A DNA stretch of 64,000 bases, from the NCBI RefSeq assembly GCF_000378345.1, contig NZ_KB899545.1, positions 496,001 through 560,000 of the forward strand. Direction: 5' to 3'. A program made the position numbers and the translations under genes. Shown here one piece after another: positions 27,634 to 35,706 of this stretch (position 1 is the first letter of the stretch; each line of letters begins with the position of its first letter). The notes under the pieces are model-generated. The model did not search any database and had not been told where the DNA came from. It saw only the letters and a program-made list of their open reading frames with translations. This stretch comes from Hirschia maritima DSM 19733 (lineage in GTDB: Bacteria > Pseudomonadota > Alphaproteobacteria > Caulobacterales > Hyphomonadaceae).

Positions 27634-29046
27634 TTGAACGTTTCTAGTGTTCTTAAACAACTTGGCTTGATGATCACCTTAATCGGTGGATGCGCTTTAC
27701 TGAATTCTCTTTTTGCAACTTTGATTGGCGAAAACGATTCCGCTAGAGGGTTTCTACTCTCTGGAGTATTGGGATGTTTTCTCGGCGCGTCACTTATAAT
27801 CTTGTTATGGGATGCTCCAAAGAAAACTGGTGCCAGAGAAGGGCTTCTATTTGTTGTTAGTTTTTGGTTCTTAATACCAATAATCGCAGCCCCGCCATTT
27901 TGGGCGTCAAATGTTGTAGAAACTTGGTTACATGCAAGCTTTGAAGCTGTATCCAACTTAACGACCACTGGATCTTCAATTGGGCAAGAAATCCAGCCAA
28001 TTTCTATTCGTGTATGGCGTGCATTTTTGCAGTTCATAGGTGGGGTATCAGGTGTGGTCATGGCAGTTGTCGTGCTGGCTGCTCTAAACCTATCCGGTCC
28101 AGGTGTTCACAGATCTCATTTGCTTACTCTTCCTAAGGAAGACCTTTTCGGCAAGATAGGCCGTGTATCATTGACAATTTCCATTGTTTACGGGGCTCTT
28201 GCTATTATTGGAGCGTTGGCAATGGCAGCGTCAGGTGTCGAATTGATTGATGCATTAACCCGCAGTGTCGCTGCCATTTCTACCAGCAATGTATTACCTA
28301 ACGTGGCTGGTGCTTACGCATACTCGCCATTCTCAGTAATTATTTTGACAATCCTGCTATTCGTAGGCGCGACAAACATTGCTCTACATGCAGATATACT
28401 TCGACAAAATAGCTGGAAAGTTTACATCAAAGATTCTGAAACCCAAATTTTACTGTTGGGAGTTGTCGTTTTTACGGGCCTTTTATGTGTCTTTTCTCAA
28501 CGTGTTGACTTACGTTTTGTTTCTGAAGCGCTATCTTTTATATCAACGTCAGGAATGGACGTTTCGGGCACTGAGAAGGTTTTAGATTTACTTCCTCAAC
28601 CAATTCCAGACTTGTTTGTCTTTGTTGGAGCGGCTGCGTTGTCAACTGCAGGTGGTTTAAAGATGACACGAGTTCTAGTATTGTTGAGCAGAGCTTTTGC
28701 AGAATTTAAACGCTTAGCCTTTGATCACTCAACAGCGGAACTTAGATTTCAGGGGAGAGCCCGAACCGACAATATCGTTGTAGGGGTTTGGGTGTATTTG
28801 ATTGCGTACCTTGGCGCATGTATTCTCATTGGAATATTGCTATCTCTAACCGGACTGGATTTGGAATTAGCGTTTAGAAGTGCAATTGGCTCGATATCTA
28901 ATACAGGTCCATTAGTTGATGTCGCCTTCATTGATCAGGACGTGAGCAATTTTTCGATTATTGTTGTAAGTATTGGCTGCATTTTGGGAAGAATTGAAGT
29001 TCTAGCGTTAGCCCCATTGTTTTCTGGTGATTTTTGGCGCAAATAG
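27634..29046 (+). CDS. trkH: Trk potassium uptake membrane subunit TrkH
   Basis: A 470-residue potassium translocating subunit with about ten membrane segments. The four pore-loop repeats are visible from their threonine/serine-glycine signatures: NLTTTGSS, ISTSNVLP, ISTSGMDVSG and SISNTGPLV. The second pore loop has Asn in place of the usual glycine (STSNVLP). The start is TTG with GGTGAGATG about 9 bases upstream. It works with the adjacent TrkA. Confidence 0.93.
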   Translation: MNVSSVLKQLGLMITLIGGCALLNSLFATLIGENDSARGFLLSGVLGCFLGASLIILLWDAPKKTGAREGLLFVVSFWFLIPIIAAPPFWASNVVETWLHASFEAVSNLTTTGSSIGQEIQPISIRVWRAFLQFIGGVSGVVMAVVVLAALNLSGPGVHRSHLLTLPKEDLFGKIGRVSLTISIVYGALAIIGALAMAASGVELIDALTRSVAAISTSNVLPNVAGAYAYSPFSVIILTILLFVGATNIALHADILRQNSWKVYIKDSETQILLLGVVVFTGLLCVFSQRVDLRFVSEALSFISTSGMDVSGTEKVLDLLPQPIPDLFVFVGAAALSTAGGLKMTRVLVLLSRAFAEFKRLAFDHSTAELRFQGRARTDNIVVGVWVYLIAYLGACILIGILLSLTGLDLELAFRSAIGSISNTGPLVDVAFIDQDVSNFSIIVVSIGCILGRIEVLALAPLFSGDFWRK

Positions 29047-29152
29047 TACTAAGTAGGTTTTTGGACCGAATCACGACTAATTTTTGTTAGTCTGAAATAA
29101 TAAAACCAACGGAACAGTAATAACAAAGTCCCGAGAAGAGGCTCATAATAAA

Positions 29153-29410
29153 ATGTCATCCGATAAAAAACAAAACCTTCAAGACACGTTTTTAAACGCA
29201 GTTCGTAAAGACAAAGTACAGCTTACAATTTTTCTTATGAACGGTGTAAAGTTACAAGGTGTCGTGACTTGGTTTGATAACTTTTGTGTGTTGTTAAAAG
29301 GGGATGGAAGACCCCCACAACTTGTATACAAGCACGCTATCTCTACAATTGCCCCAAACAACCCTGTTAAATTGTTTAGCGGAGATGATAGCGCCTCTGA
29401 CGAAGAGTAA
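29153..29410 (+). CDS. hfq: RNA chaperone Hfq
   Basis: An 85-residue Sm-like protein. The Sm1 region [20 protein letters not shown] and Sm2 [10 protein letters not shown] are complete. It forms a hexamer that pairs small RNAs with mRNAs; in alphaproteobacteria it also controls nitrogen genes. The acidic C-tail is short ([10 protein letters not shown]), as usual for the class. The spacer before it holds GACTAA/TTAGTC (29075-29092), a hairpin with a T-rich loop that may separate it from trkH. hflX follows after 11 bases, the classical hfq-hflX pair. Confidence 0.97.
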   Translation: MSSDKKQNLQDTFLNAVRKDKVQLTIFLMNGVKLQGVVTWFDNFCVLLKGDGRPPQLVYKHAISTIAPNNPVKLFSGDDSASDEE

Positions 29411-29421
29411 CCAAAGCTAAC

Positions 29422-30750
29422 TTGTTAGAAATTGAAGCCCCAAAGCAGATATCCGGAATTGTAATTCCGACCCTTTTTGATGCGCCAATGTATGATCAAT
29501 CCCGAATTGAAGAAACGGAGGGATTGGTCGAAGCTTTGGGCGTTGAACTTGGTTTCACTGAATGCTTGCGAGTCCGTAAACCAAACGCTGCGAAGTTATT
29601 AGGAGAAGGGCAACTTTCACACATTGGTGATTTGCTGGATGACTGCAAAGGCAATTTGATTGTTATTGATTGCCTTTTGACACCAATTCAGCAACGGAAC
29701 CTAGAGCGCACCTTGAATGTTAAGGTTATGGACCGCACCGGTCTAATTCTTGAAATATTTGGTGTTCGCGCAAGATCAGCTGAAGGTCGATTACAAGTTG
29801 AGATGGCGCGCCAATTGTACGAACGATCCAGACTAGTCCGAACTTGGACCCACCTAGAACGACAACGTGGTGGTACGGGTTTCCTTGCTGGGCCGGGAGA
29901 AAGCCAATTGGAAGCGGACCGCCGCATGTTAGATGGCAGAATTGCCAAGCTGAAAACTGATCTAGAAGCTGTTCGACGCACGCGTCGATTACAAAGAGCA
30001 GGAAGGAAGCGCCGCGGTGCTCCCATTGTTGCTTTAGCAGGATATACAAATGCAGGAAAATCGACGCTATTCAATACGTTAACAAACTCAACAGTTTTCG
30101 CCGCTGATATGCCATTTGCGACCCTAGACCCAACCGCTCGCGATATAGAACTTAAAAGCGGCAAAAAAATTTCAATGATCGATACGGTTGGCTTTATTAC
30201 AGACCTTCCAACTCATTTGATCGAAAGTTTTAGAGCAACCATTGAAGAAGCAATTGAAGCTGATTTACTACTTCATGTTCGAGATATCAGTCATCCAGAG
30301 ACCGAACGCCAAGCAGCAGATGTCGACGATGTACTTTCCCAACTTGAGAAAGATACAAAAACTGAGAGACCGCCTGTCATAGAGGTTTGGAATAAAGCTG
30401 ACGCACTAGGTGAGGATATGCTGGCCGTTTTTAAAGCGGGTTCAGCAAATCGAGAGGATATTATTCTGACCTCCGCGATCAATGGCGATGGATTGGAAGA
30501 TCTTTTAACATTAATCCAAGAAACGCTCTTTTCATCAACTCGCGAGTTCGAAATAAAAATAGAACCAAAATTTGGAAAAGCTCGTTCTTGGTTACATCAG
30601 TATAGTAATGTCATAGGCGAAACAGTTGATGAATTTGGAAATGTAATACTTAGAGTGAGCCTATCAGAACGAGAACTCAATCAATTTGTCCACGAACACC
30701 ATGAGATTGATATTGATGATGTTATTCTGTCCTCCAAAAAAACATTTTAA
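29422..30750 (+). CDS. hflX: Ribosome-associated GTPase HflX
   Basis: A 442-residue GTPase that splits or rescues stalled ribosomes. The N-terminal HflX domain (about 20-180) shows KPNAAKLLGEGQLSHI and VMDRTGLILEIFGVRARSAE, then the glycine-rich GGTGFLAGPGESQLEADRR. The G domain has G1 GYTNAGKST (207-215), G3 DTVGFI (from 254) and G4 NKAD. The TTG at 29422 is chosen because the N-terminal HflX domain starts right after it; the first ATG would remove conserved sequence. Confidence 0.94.
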   Translation: MLEIEAPKQISGIVIPTLFDAPMYDQSRIEETEGLVEALGVELGFTECLRVRKPNAAKLLGEGQLSHIGDLLDDCKGNLIVIDCLLTPIQQRNLERTLNVKVMDRTGLILEIFGVRARSAEGRLQVEMARQLYERSRLVRTWTHLERQRGGTGFLAGPGESQLEADRRMLDGRIAKLKTDLEAVRRTRRLQRAGRKRRGAPIVALAGYTNAGKSTLFNTLTNSTVFAADMPFATLDPTARDIELKSGKKISMIDTVGFITDLPTHLIESFRATIEEAIEADLLLHVRDISHPETERQAADVDDVLSQLEKDTKTERPPVIEVWNKADALGEDMLAVFKAGSANREDIILTSAINGDGLEDLLTLIQETLFSSTREFEIKIEPKFGKARSWLHQYSNVIGETVDEFGNVILRVSLSERELNQFVHEHHEIDIDDVILSSKKTF

Positions 30751-30768
30751 TCAGTTTTAGCTTTGTAC

Positions 30769-31593
30769 TTATTTAAGTTTTGATTTCACTTGTAACCATA
30801 GGTCAGATTGCTGTTCCAAAGAAAGTGAATTAAATTCGTTTCCTGAAGACCTAGCTAATTGCTCCATGCCTTCAAAGCGGGCAGTGAACTTATCATTTGC
30901 TGCACGTAATGCTGTTTCTGGGTCTACGCCATGTTTACGCGCCAAATTTGCAACGACCAACAATACGTCGCCCATCTCCTCATTGATGTCTTCTTGAATT
31001 CCAGAAGCCACTGCGTCTTCAAGCTCAACAAGTTCTTCATCCAGTTTTGATTTAATGTCTTCTGCTTTAGGCCAGTCAAAACCCGTTCTTGCGGCACGTT
31101 TTAAAAGTTTTTCTGACCGAGTTAAGGATGGAAGTGCGTATGCAACACCGTCCAATGCAGATGGTAATTTTTCACTTCTTGCTTTAGCTGCTCTTTCCTT
31201 TTCCTTCAGAGCTTCCCAGTGACTTGTTTGATCGTCAGCCGTCTTGATTTCGGCATCTCCGAACACATGGGGATGACGCGCAATCATTTTGGACACAATT
31301 GCTCGTGCAACATCGTGAATATCAAATATACCATTATCTTTTGCTATTTGACTTTGAAAAACTACCTGTAGAAAGAGATCGCCCAATTCATCTCGCAATT
31401 CACACATATCACCTAGGTGTATTGCTTCTGCGACCTCATATGCTTCTTCGATGGTGTAGGGGGCAATTGTTTCAAAAGTCTGTTCTATATCCCAAGGACA
31501 GCCAGTTTCCTTGTCTCGCAACCTTTCCATGATGTGAATTAGGTCAGTGATTGCGTTTTCGGTTTCCACAAATGCGCGTGTCTTTTTTGTCAT
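30769..31593 (-). CDS. mazG: Nucleoside triphosphate pyrophosphohydrolase MazG
   Basis: House-cleaning enzyme that hydrolyses nucleoside triphosphates to monophosphates. It has two MazG domains: the first with RLRDKETGCPWDIEQTFETI and the metal-binding EELGDLFLQ-type helix (ELRDELGDLFLQVVFQ), the second with KLDEELVELEDAV and EEMGDVLLVVANLAR. The ATG at 31593 is preferred over TTG 31608. It is convergent with hflX; the 18-bp gap holds no clear terminator. Confidence 0.94.
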   Translation of the reverse strand: MTKKTRAFVETENAITDLIHIMERLRDKETGCPWDIEQTFETIAPYTIEEAYEVAEAIHLGDMCELRDELGDLFLQVVFQSQIAKDNGIFDIHDVARAIVSKMIARHPHVFGDAEIKTADDQTSHWEALKEKERAAKARSEKLPSALDGVAYALPSLTRSEKLLKRAARTGFDWPKAEDIKSKLDEELVELEDAVASGIQEDINEEMGDVLLVVANLARKHGVDPETALRAANDKFTARFEGMEQLARSSGNEFNSLSLEQQSDLWLQVKSKLK

Positions 31594-31855
31594 TATTTTT
31601 CTGCTCAATCAAATAGGCATAATAAGTGGCTTTAAAGTGCAGTGATAGGACATCATATAGAGAATTCAATCCTCACGCTTTCTGCTTTGGGCACCACGAG
31701 GATATTACTAAAGAAGAAAACCAAATGCATAACAGCCTCATTTGTACAAACAACAAATAAAAATCACTTATTTCTGGAACTTACATAGAAATATTTTACG
31801 ATGATTTGCAATTAGGGGTGTACGAATTCATTTTTTTCCAATTACAATTTCAGAT

Positions 31856-34372
31856 ATGGGTAAGAGTCTGCACAACCGGTTGGTGGTCGCCCTTTTGATC
31901 ATAACATCTGCAGCCACTTTGGCAGCAGCTGCCGGTGCAATTTGGATCCAATACAGATATACCCACGCTTTGTATGTCTCCACAATGGAAGCCTACATTG
32001 TTGAAAGAGGTCAAAGAGAAGCACTCAAATACGACAGACTAATTCGCGCGCACAACGAAGCTAAAGAACATTTTCTGCAACAATATGCTGATCTCACTCC
32101 TGACAGGGCCAACAAATTATTTGATCTTTTTTTTCATGACTTTGGTGATGGAACTTTTCGAACTCCTGATGAGCTTTATGACGGTATGGCTGTCGAAAAC
32201 ATAGGAATTATACAAGGGTTTGCTGCATTTATACCGACACGATTGAAAGCCATTACACCGGATCGAAAACGCATTTTAGTCGCATCCATTCTCTCATTAT
32301 CAAGGGTTGCACCGAGCTATCGAGATACTCTGGAAAGTCTTTGGTTTTTTTCGCCAGAACATGACATCATAATATTCGCACCTAAGCGGGAAAACAAACT
32401 CTTATACTACAGAAAAACTGCACCTCCAGATTTGAGTTTTGAAGATGCACCTTTTGCTATTCTTGCTAGGCCAATCAATAACCCCGAAGGAATAACAAGG
32501 TGCTCTGACTTAGACACGTTTCAAAATTCTCCCAAAACAACGACATTAGTCTCAGGCTGCCAAACTCCAATTCGCCATGAAGGGCAGCATCTGGGAGTTT
32601 GGGGAACAACACTTCCAATGCAAGCATCCTTTACTGAAGCGGTGTTGGACGTTCCGGTAGATGGCTCGAATGTTTACTTTTTGACGCATAAAGGAATGCC
32701 ATTAGCTCACACAAGTTTCATAGAAGCAGACAGTCTAGAACTTGGGAATATTGAAGCCCTACAAAGCTCTAACCTTTATAATTCTTTGATGAAAACAATT
32801 ACGGAGTTTGATGCGGAACATGGAGTACTATCGAGTGGTAGCAGCAAAAATGATGCACTCTATGCCTATTATTCATTGAACACACCACAATGGTTTTTTG
32901 TAATAGAATTAGAAAACAGCATAATAAGAGCTGCAACACTGCAATCGATATTGCCTATTTTTTCTTCTATTCTGGCCATTGTGATCGTAACGATATTCAT
33001 TATCGCCAACTTTATTTCTGGCTATGGAATTAAGCCCCTGAAAAAATTGGCGAAGCAATATTCTTCAAAACAAGCACATGCCAATTTAGAAGACCTGGAT
33101 GCATCTTCATTAAAGGAAATATTAGGCCGAGAAGATGAAATTGGTGAATTAGCACGTTCATTGGATGAGTACAGAAAACGAAACCTCAATAATTATGAAA
33201 TTCTAGAAAGAGAGGTTGCTCAACGCACTTCAGAACTTATACGAGCCAATGAAGCTAAATCTAGATTTTTGGCCAATATGAGTCATGAACTTAGAACACC
33301 GATGAATGGTATATTGGGGATAGCTGGGGCTTTGAGACGTAAGCTTGATGAACCGGACCATAAAGAAATGGTCAATCTGATTGAACAATCTGCCAATGTA
33401 CTAGAACAACAATTATCTGACGTCTTAGATGTATCAAAAGTTGAAGCTGGAAAGTTTGAATTAGAAAACATTCCATTCAACTTGGGGAGTGCGGTTAAAC
33501 CTGTAATAGATCTCCAAACAATTGTAGCAGACGAAAAGGGCCTCTTATTATCTTCGCAAATCGATCCATCATGTGATGGGGTGTTTATGGGAGACCCAAT
33601 ACGCGTAAAACAAATCATTGGAAATCTGTTGACCAATGCAATTAAGTTTACCGAACGTGGAAGCATCGAACTGTCCTTGTCTTGTGAGCCTACAGAGGGA
33701 GAGTTTGAAAGATTTAAACTGAAAGTCACAGACACAGGGCGAGGGATAGAGACTCAAGCAATCGAAACGATATTTGATCAATTTAACCAAGCTGATACAT
33801 CGATACATCGACAATATGGTGGAACTGGGCTTGGACTTACCATCGTCAAAGCGCTGACCCGTTTGATGGGCGGGCAAGTTAGTGTTTCTTCAACGTTGAA
33901 TAAAGGGTCCACATTCAGTTGTTCATTTGAATTGAAGCGTGCTGCGGGCGAAGAAACCAAACTTGCTGAAGAGGAAGCTATTGTTGATCTAGGCGTCACT
34001 TGCAATAAAAAAATTCTCTTAGCTGAAGACCACATCGTAAATCGAAAAGTAGTTGAGCTGATATTGGAAGCTTACAGTGTTGATATTCATGTCGTCGCAA
34101 ATGGAAGAGATGCAGTAGATGCATTCAAAAAACAGTCTTACAATTTGATTTTAATGGACGTCCAAATGCCCGTTCTGAATGGTCTCGAAGCAATCAAAAA
34201 AATAAGAGAGATCGAGAAAGAACAGTCTCAAATTCCTATACCCATTCTAGTGCTAAGCGCCAACACCTCTAAAGATCACATTCAAGCATCCATGGACGCC
34301 GGTGCCACTGGACACGTCGGAAAACCTGTAACTCCTGAGACCTTGATCTCAAATATTAATAAATTGATCTGA
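31856..34372 (+). CDS. Hybrid sensor histidine kinase / response regulator
   Basis: An 838-residue membrane hybrid kinase. It has an N-terminal helix (about 9-30), a periplasmic sensor region of about 330 residues that I cannot assign to a named family, a second helix (about 365-388), a HAMP-like linker (YGIKPLKKLAKQYSS) and coiled coil, HisKA with H477 in NMSHELRTPMNGILG, an ATPase domain (NLLTNAIKFTERG, DTGRGIE, GTGLGLTIVKALTRLMGG), and a C-terminal receiver with D768 in LILMDVQMPVLNG. There is no DNA-binding output and no separate regulator next door, so it must signal by phosphorelay to an unlinked partner. It stands before an AraC-TonB-M20 locus, but a link is only positional. Confidence 0.9.
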   Translation: MGKSLHNRLVVALLIITSAATLAAAAGAIWIQYRYTHALYVSTMEAYIVERGQREALKYDRLIRAHNEAKEHFLQQYADLTPDRANKLFDLFFHDFGDGTFRTPDELYDGMAVENIGIIQGFAAFIPTRLKAITPDRKRILVASILSLSRVAPSYRDTLESLWFFSPEHDIIIFAPKRENKLLYYRKTAPPDLSFEDAPFAILARPINNPEGITRCSDLDTFQNSPKTTTLVSGCQTPIRHEGQHLGVWGTTLPMQASFTEAVLDVPVDGSNVYFLTHKGMPLAHTSFIEADSLELGNIEALQSSNLYNSLMKTITEFDAEHGVLSSGSSKNDALYAYYSLNTPQWFFVIELENSIIRAATLQSILPIFSSILAIVIVTIFIIANFISGYGIKPLKKLAKQYSSKQAHANLEDLDASSLKEILGREDEIGELARSLDEYRKRNLNNYEILEREVAQRTSELIRANEAKSRFLANMSHELRTPMNGILGIAGALRRKLDEPDHKEMVNLIEQSANVLEQQLSDVLDVSKVEAGKFELENIPFNLGSAVKPVIDLQTIVADEKGLLLSSQIDPSCDGVFMGDPIRVKQIIGNLLTNAIKFTERGSIELSLSCEPTEGEFERFKLKVTDTGRGIETQAIETIFDQFNQADTSIHRQYGGTGLGLTIVKALTRLMGGQVSVSSTLNKGSTFSCSFELKRAAGEETKLAEEEAIVDLGVTCNKKILLAEDHIVNRKVVELILEAYSVDIHVVANGRDAVDAFKKQSYNLILMDVQMPVLNGLEAIKKIREIEKEQSQIPIPILVLSANTSKDHIQASMDAGATGHVGKPVTPETLISNINKLI

Positions 34373-34451
34373 TTGATATGGGTTCGTCAAAAAGAAAGAC
34401 CGCCCCCACACTAAACGTATTTAACATTAAATGTTCAAAGAGCCTTATAGG

Positions 34452-35528
34452 CTATTGATCGTCTACAATTCCAACGAAATTCTTAGCGGAAAGCCTGACC
34501 TCTCGAGGGCTTAAACCAAATTGCTTGTGAAACGCGCGGGAAAAATTTGCTGTATGATTATATCCAGCCCAATAGGCCAAGGCAGTTATTGGAATTTTTG
34601 TTTTGAGAAGTTTTCGGAACACGAGCTGAAATTTTATTGCATTACAATAGTCAGGAAAATTAAGACCATAAACATCCTCAAAGTCAGAATTAAGAATTTT
34701 CTTGTCAATCCTTAAAATGCGAGACACTTCAGACGAAGACGGTATTTGAGCGTGATCTTCTAAAAACAAGTTTAGCACACGTCCTATTCTATTCAGACTT
34801 GAAAGTTGAGAAGGGGCCACGAGTGCGTCTGTAATTTTTGAATCCAGCGTATTTAATATACAGAACAATTCAGAAATCTTACTTTTGAGAAACACTGGCC
34901 AAAGCTCATTGTAATCGCACGTTTCTACAAGTGATTTTGCTAAACGATGTAATGTCGGATCTTCGCCAGTTATCGTTCTCTCTTTGCCCCATAACTTCAA
35001 CATTTCTGAAGCACGTATTATTTTTGGTAAAGGAGTTTTCAAGCTAGACGCGATATCTTCAAAGCGCTCTGGTGAAAACGCGAAATAAGCTAAAGACAAC
35101 GGCTCATTTTGATTTATCTTTACGTAGCATTCAGAATCTTGGCTCTGCCTGTAAAGCAGATACTGTCCTTTTGAAATTGAGAAAGACTCTTTTTCAGAAG
35201 TCATGCCCAAAGTGCCATTTAATACGATGGCAACATATAATTTATCTGACGGATATAGTAGTAACTCATCTGCCTTTGTAGGGCCAAATACTTCAACATT
35301 TTGAGTTGCAATCGTTACGCCACTCATCGGTTGAAATACTTTTGAATTTCCTCGCATATAATCGCAAGAAAACTCTCTAGCTGCACCTATTTCACCAAGG
35401 GGGAGACTTTCCGAAGAATCATAGTTTCCCCAATTACTTCCAACTCCCTCCTTACCTAGAAGGAAGAACAATTCTGCCGCATTCTCTTTTATGCGGAAAT
35501 CTTGCGTGGGGTTGACGTGAGGTAACAT
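34452..35528 (-). CDS. AraC-family transcriptional regulator
   Basis: About 358 residues from ATG 35528 (a TTG at 35546 is also open). The N-terminal part (to about 250) resembles a cupin-type sensing half, with YVAIVLNGTLGMTSEKESFSIS and GQYLLYRQS. The C-terminal AraC helix-turn-helix pair is clear: SEVSRILRIDKKILNSDFEDVYG, then ITALAYWAGYNHTANFSRAFHKQFGLSPREVR. It is divergent from the TonB receptor gene, 178 bp apart. AraC proteins next to TonB receptors commonly activate them in response to the imported ligand (as PchR does). That is the most likely role here. Confidence 0.88.
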   Translation of the reverse strand: MLPHVNPTQDFRIKENAAELFFLLGKEGVGSNWGNYDSSESLPLGEIGAAREFSCDYMRGNSKVFQPMSGVTIATQNVEVFGPTKADELLLYPSDKLYVAIVLNGTLGMTSEKESFSISKGQYLLYRQSQDSECYVKINQNEPLSLAYFAFSPERFEDIASSLKTPLPKIIRASEMLKLWGKERTITGEDPTLHRLAKSLVETCDYNELWPVFLKSKISELFCILNTLDSKITDALVAPSQLSSLNRIGRVLNLFLEDHAQIPSSSEVSRILRIDKKILNSDFEDVYGLNFPDYCNAIKFQLVFRKLLKTKIPITALAYWAGYNHTANFSRAFHKQFGLSPREVRLSAKNFVGIVDDQ

Positions 35529-35640
35529 AATCGAACATAACTTCAATGCAAAAAACTATAGTGATAAAACTGCCACAAGTACCGTCAATTGCAAGGGGAT
35601 GATAAGTATTTCGTCCCGTGATGATAAGACTGAGTACAAT

Positions 35641-35706
35641 TTCCTCGCTTACCCTCGAAAAAAAAAGTGAATTCAAAATATTCACTGAAAATTCGAGGAA
35701 ACATAT
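35641..35706 (+). promoter_or_regulatory. Nested hairpin masking the TonB-receptor ribosome site
   Basis: Outer arms CCTCGAA (35653-35659) and TTCGAGG (35692-35698) enclose inner arms AGTGAAT (35666-35672) and ATTCACT (35680-35686). The right outer arm contains the Shine-Dalgarno GAGGAA (35695-35700), 6 bases before the ATG at 35707. A second upstream segment, TTCCTCG (35641-35647), is perfectly complementary to CGAGGAA (35694-35700) and competes for the same site. In RNA both pairings would hide the ribosome site, so translational control is suggested. Confidence 0.5.

Noticed and set aside
31609-31855. Possible small RNA or gene between mazG and the hybrid kinase
   Set aside because: AT-rich 247 bp with only a 10-codon frame and no convincing hairpin plus T-run.
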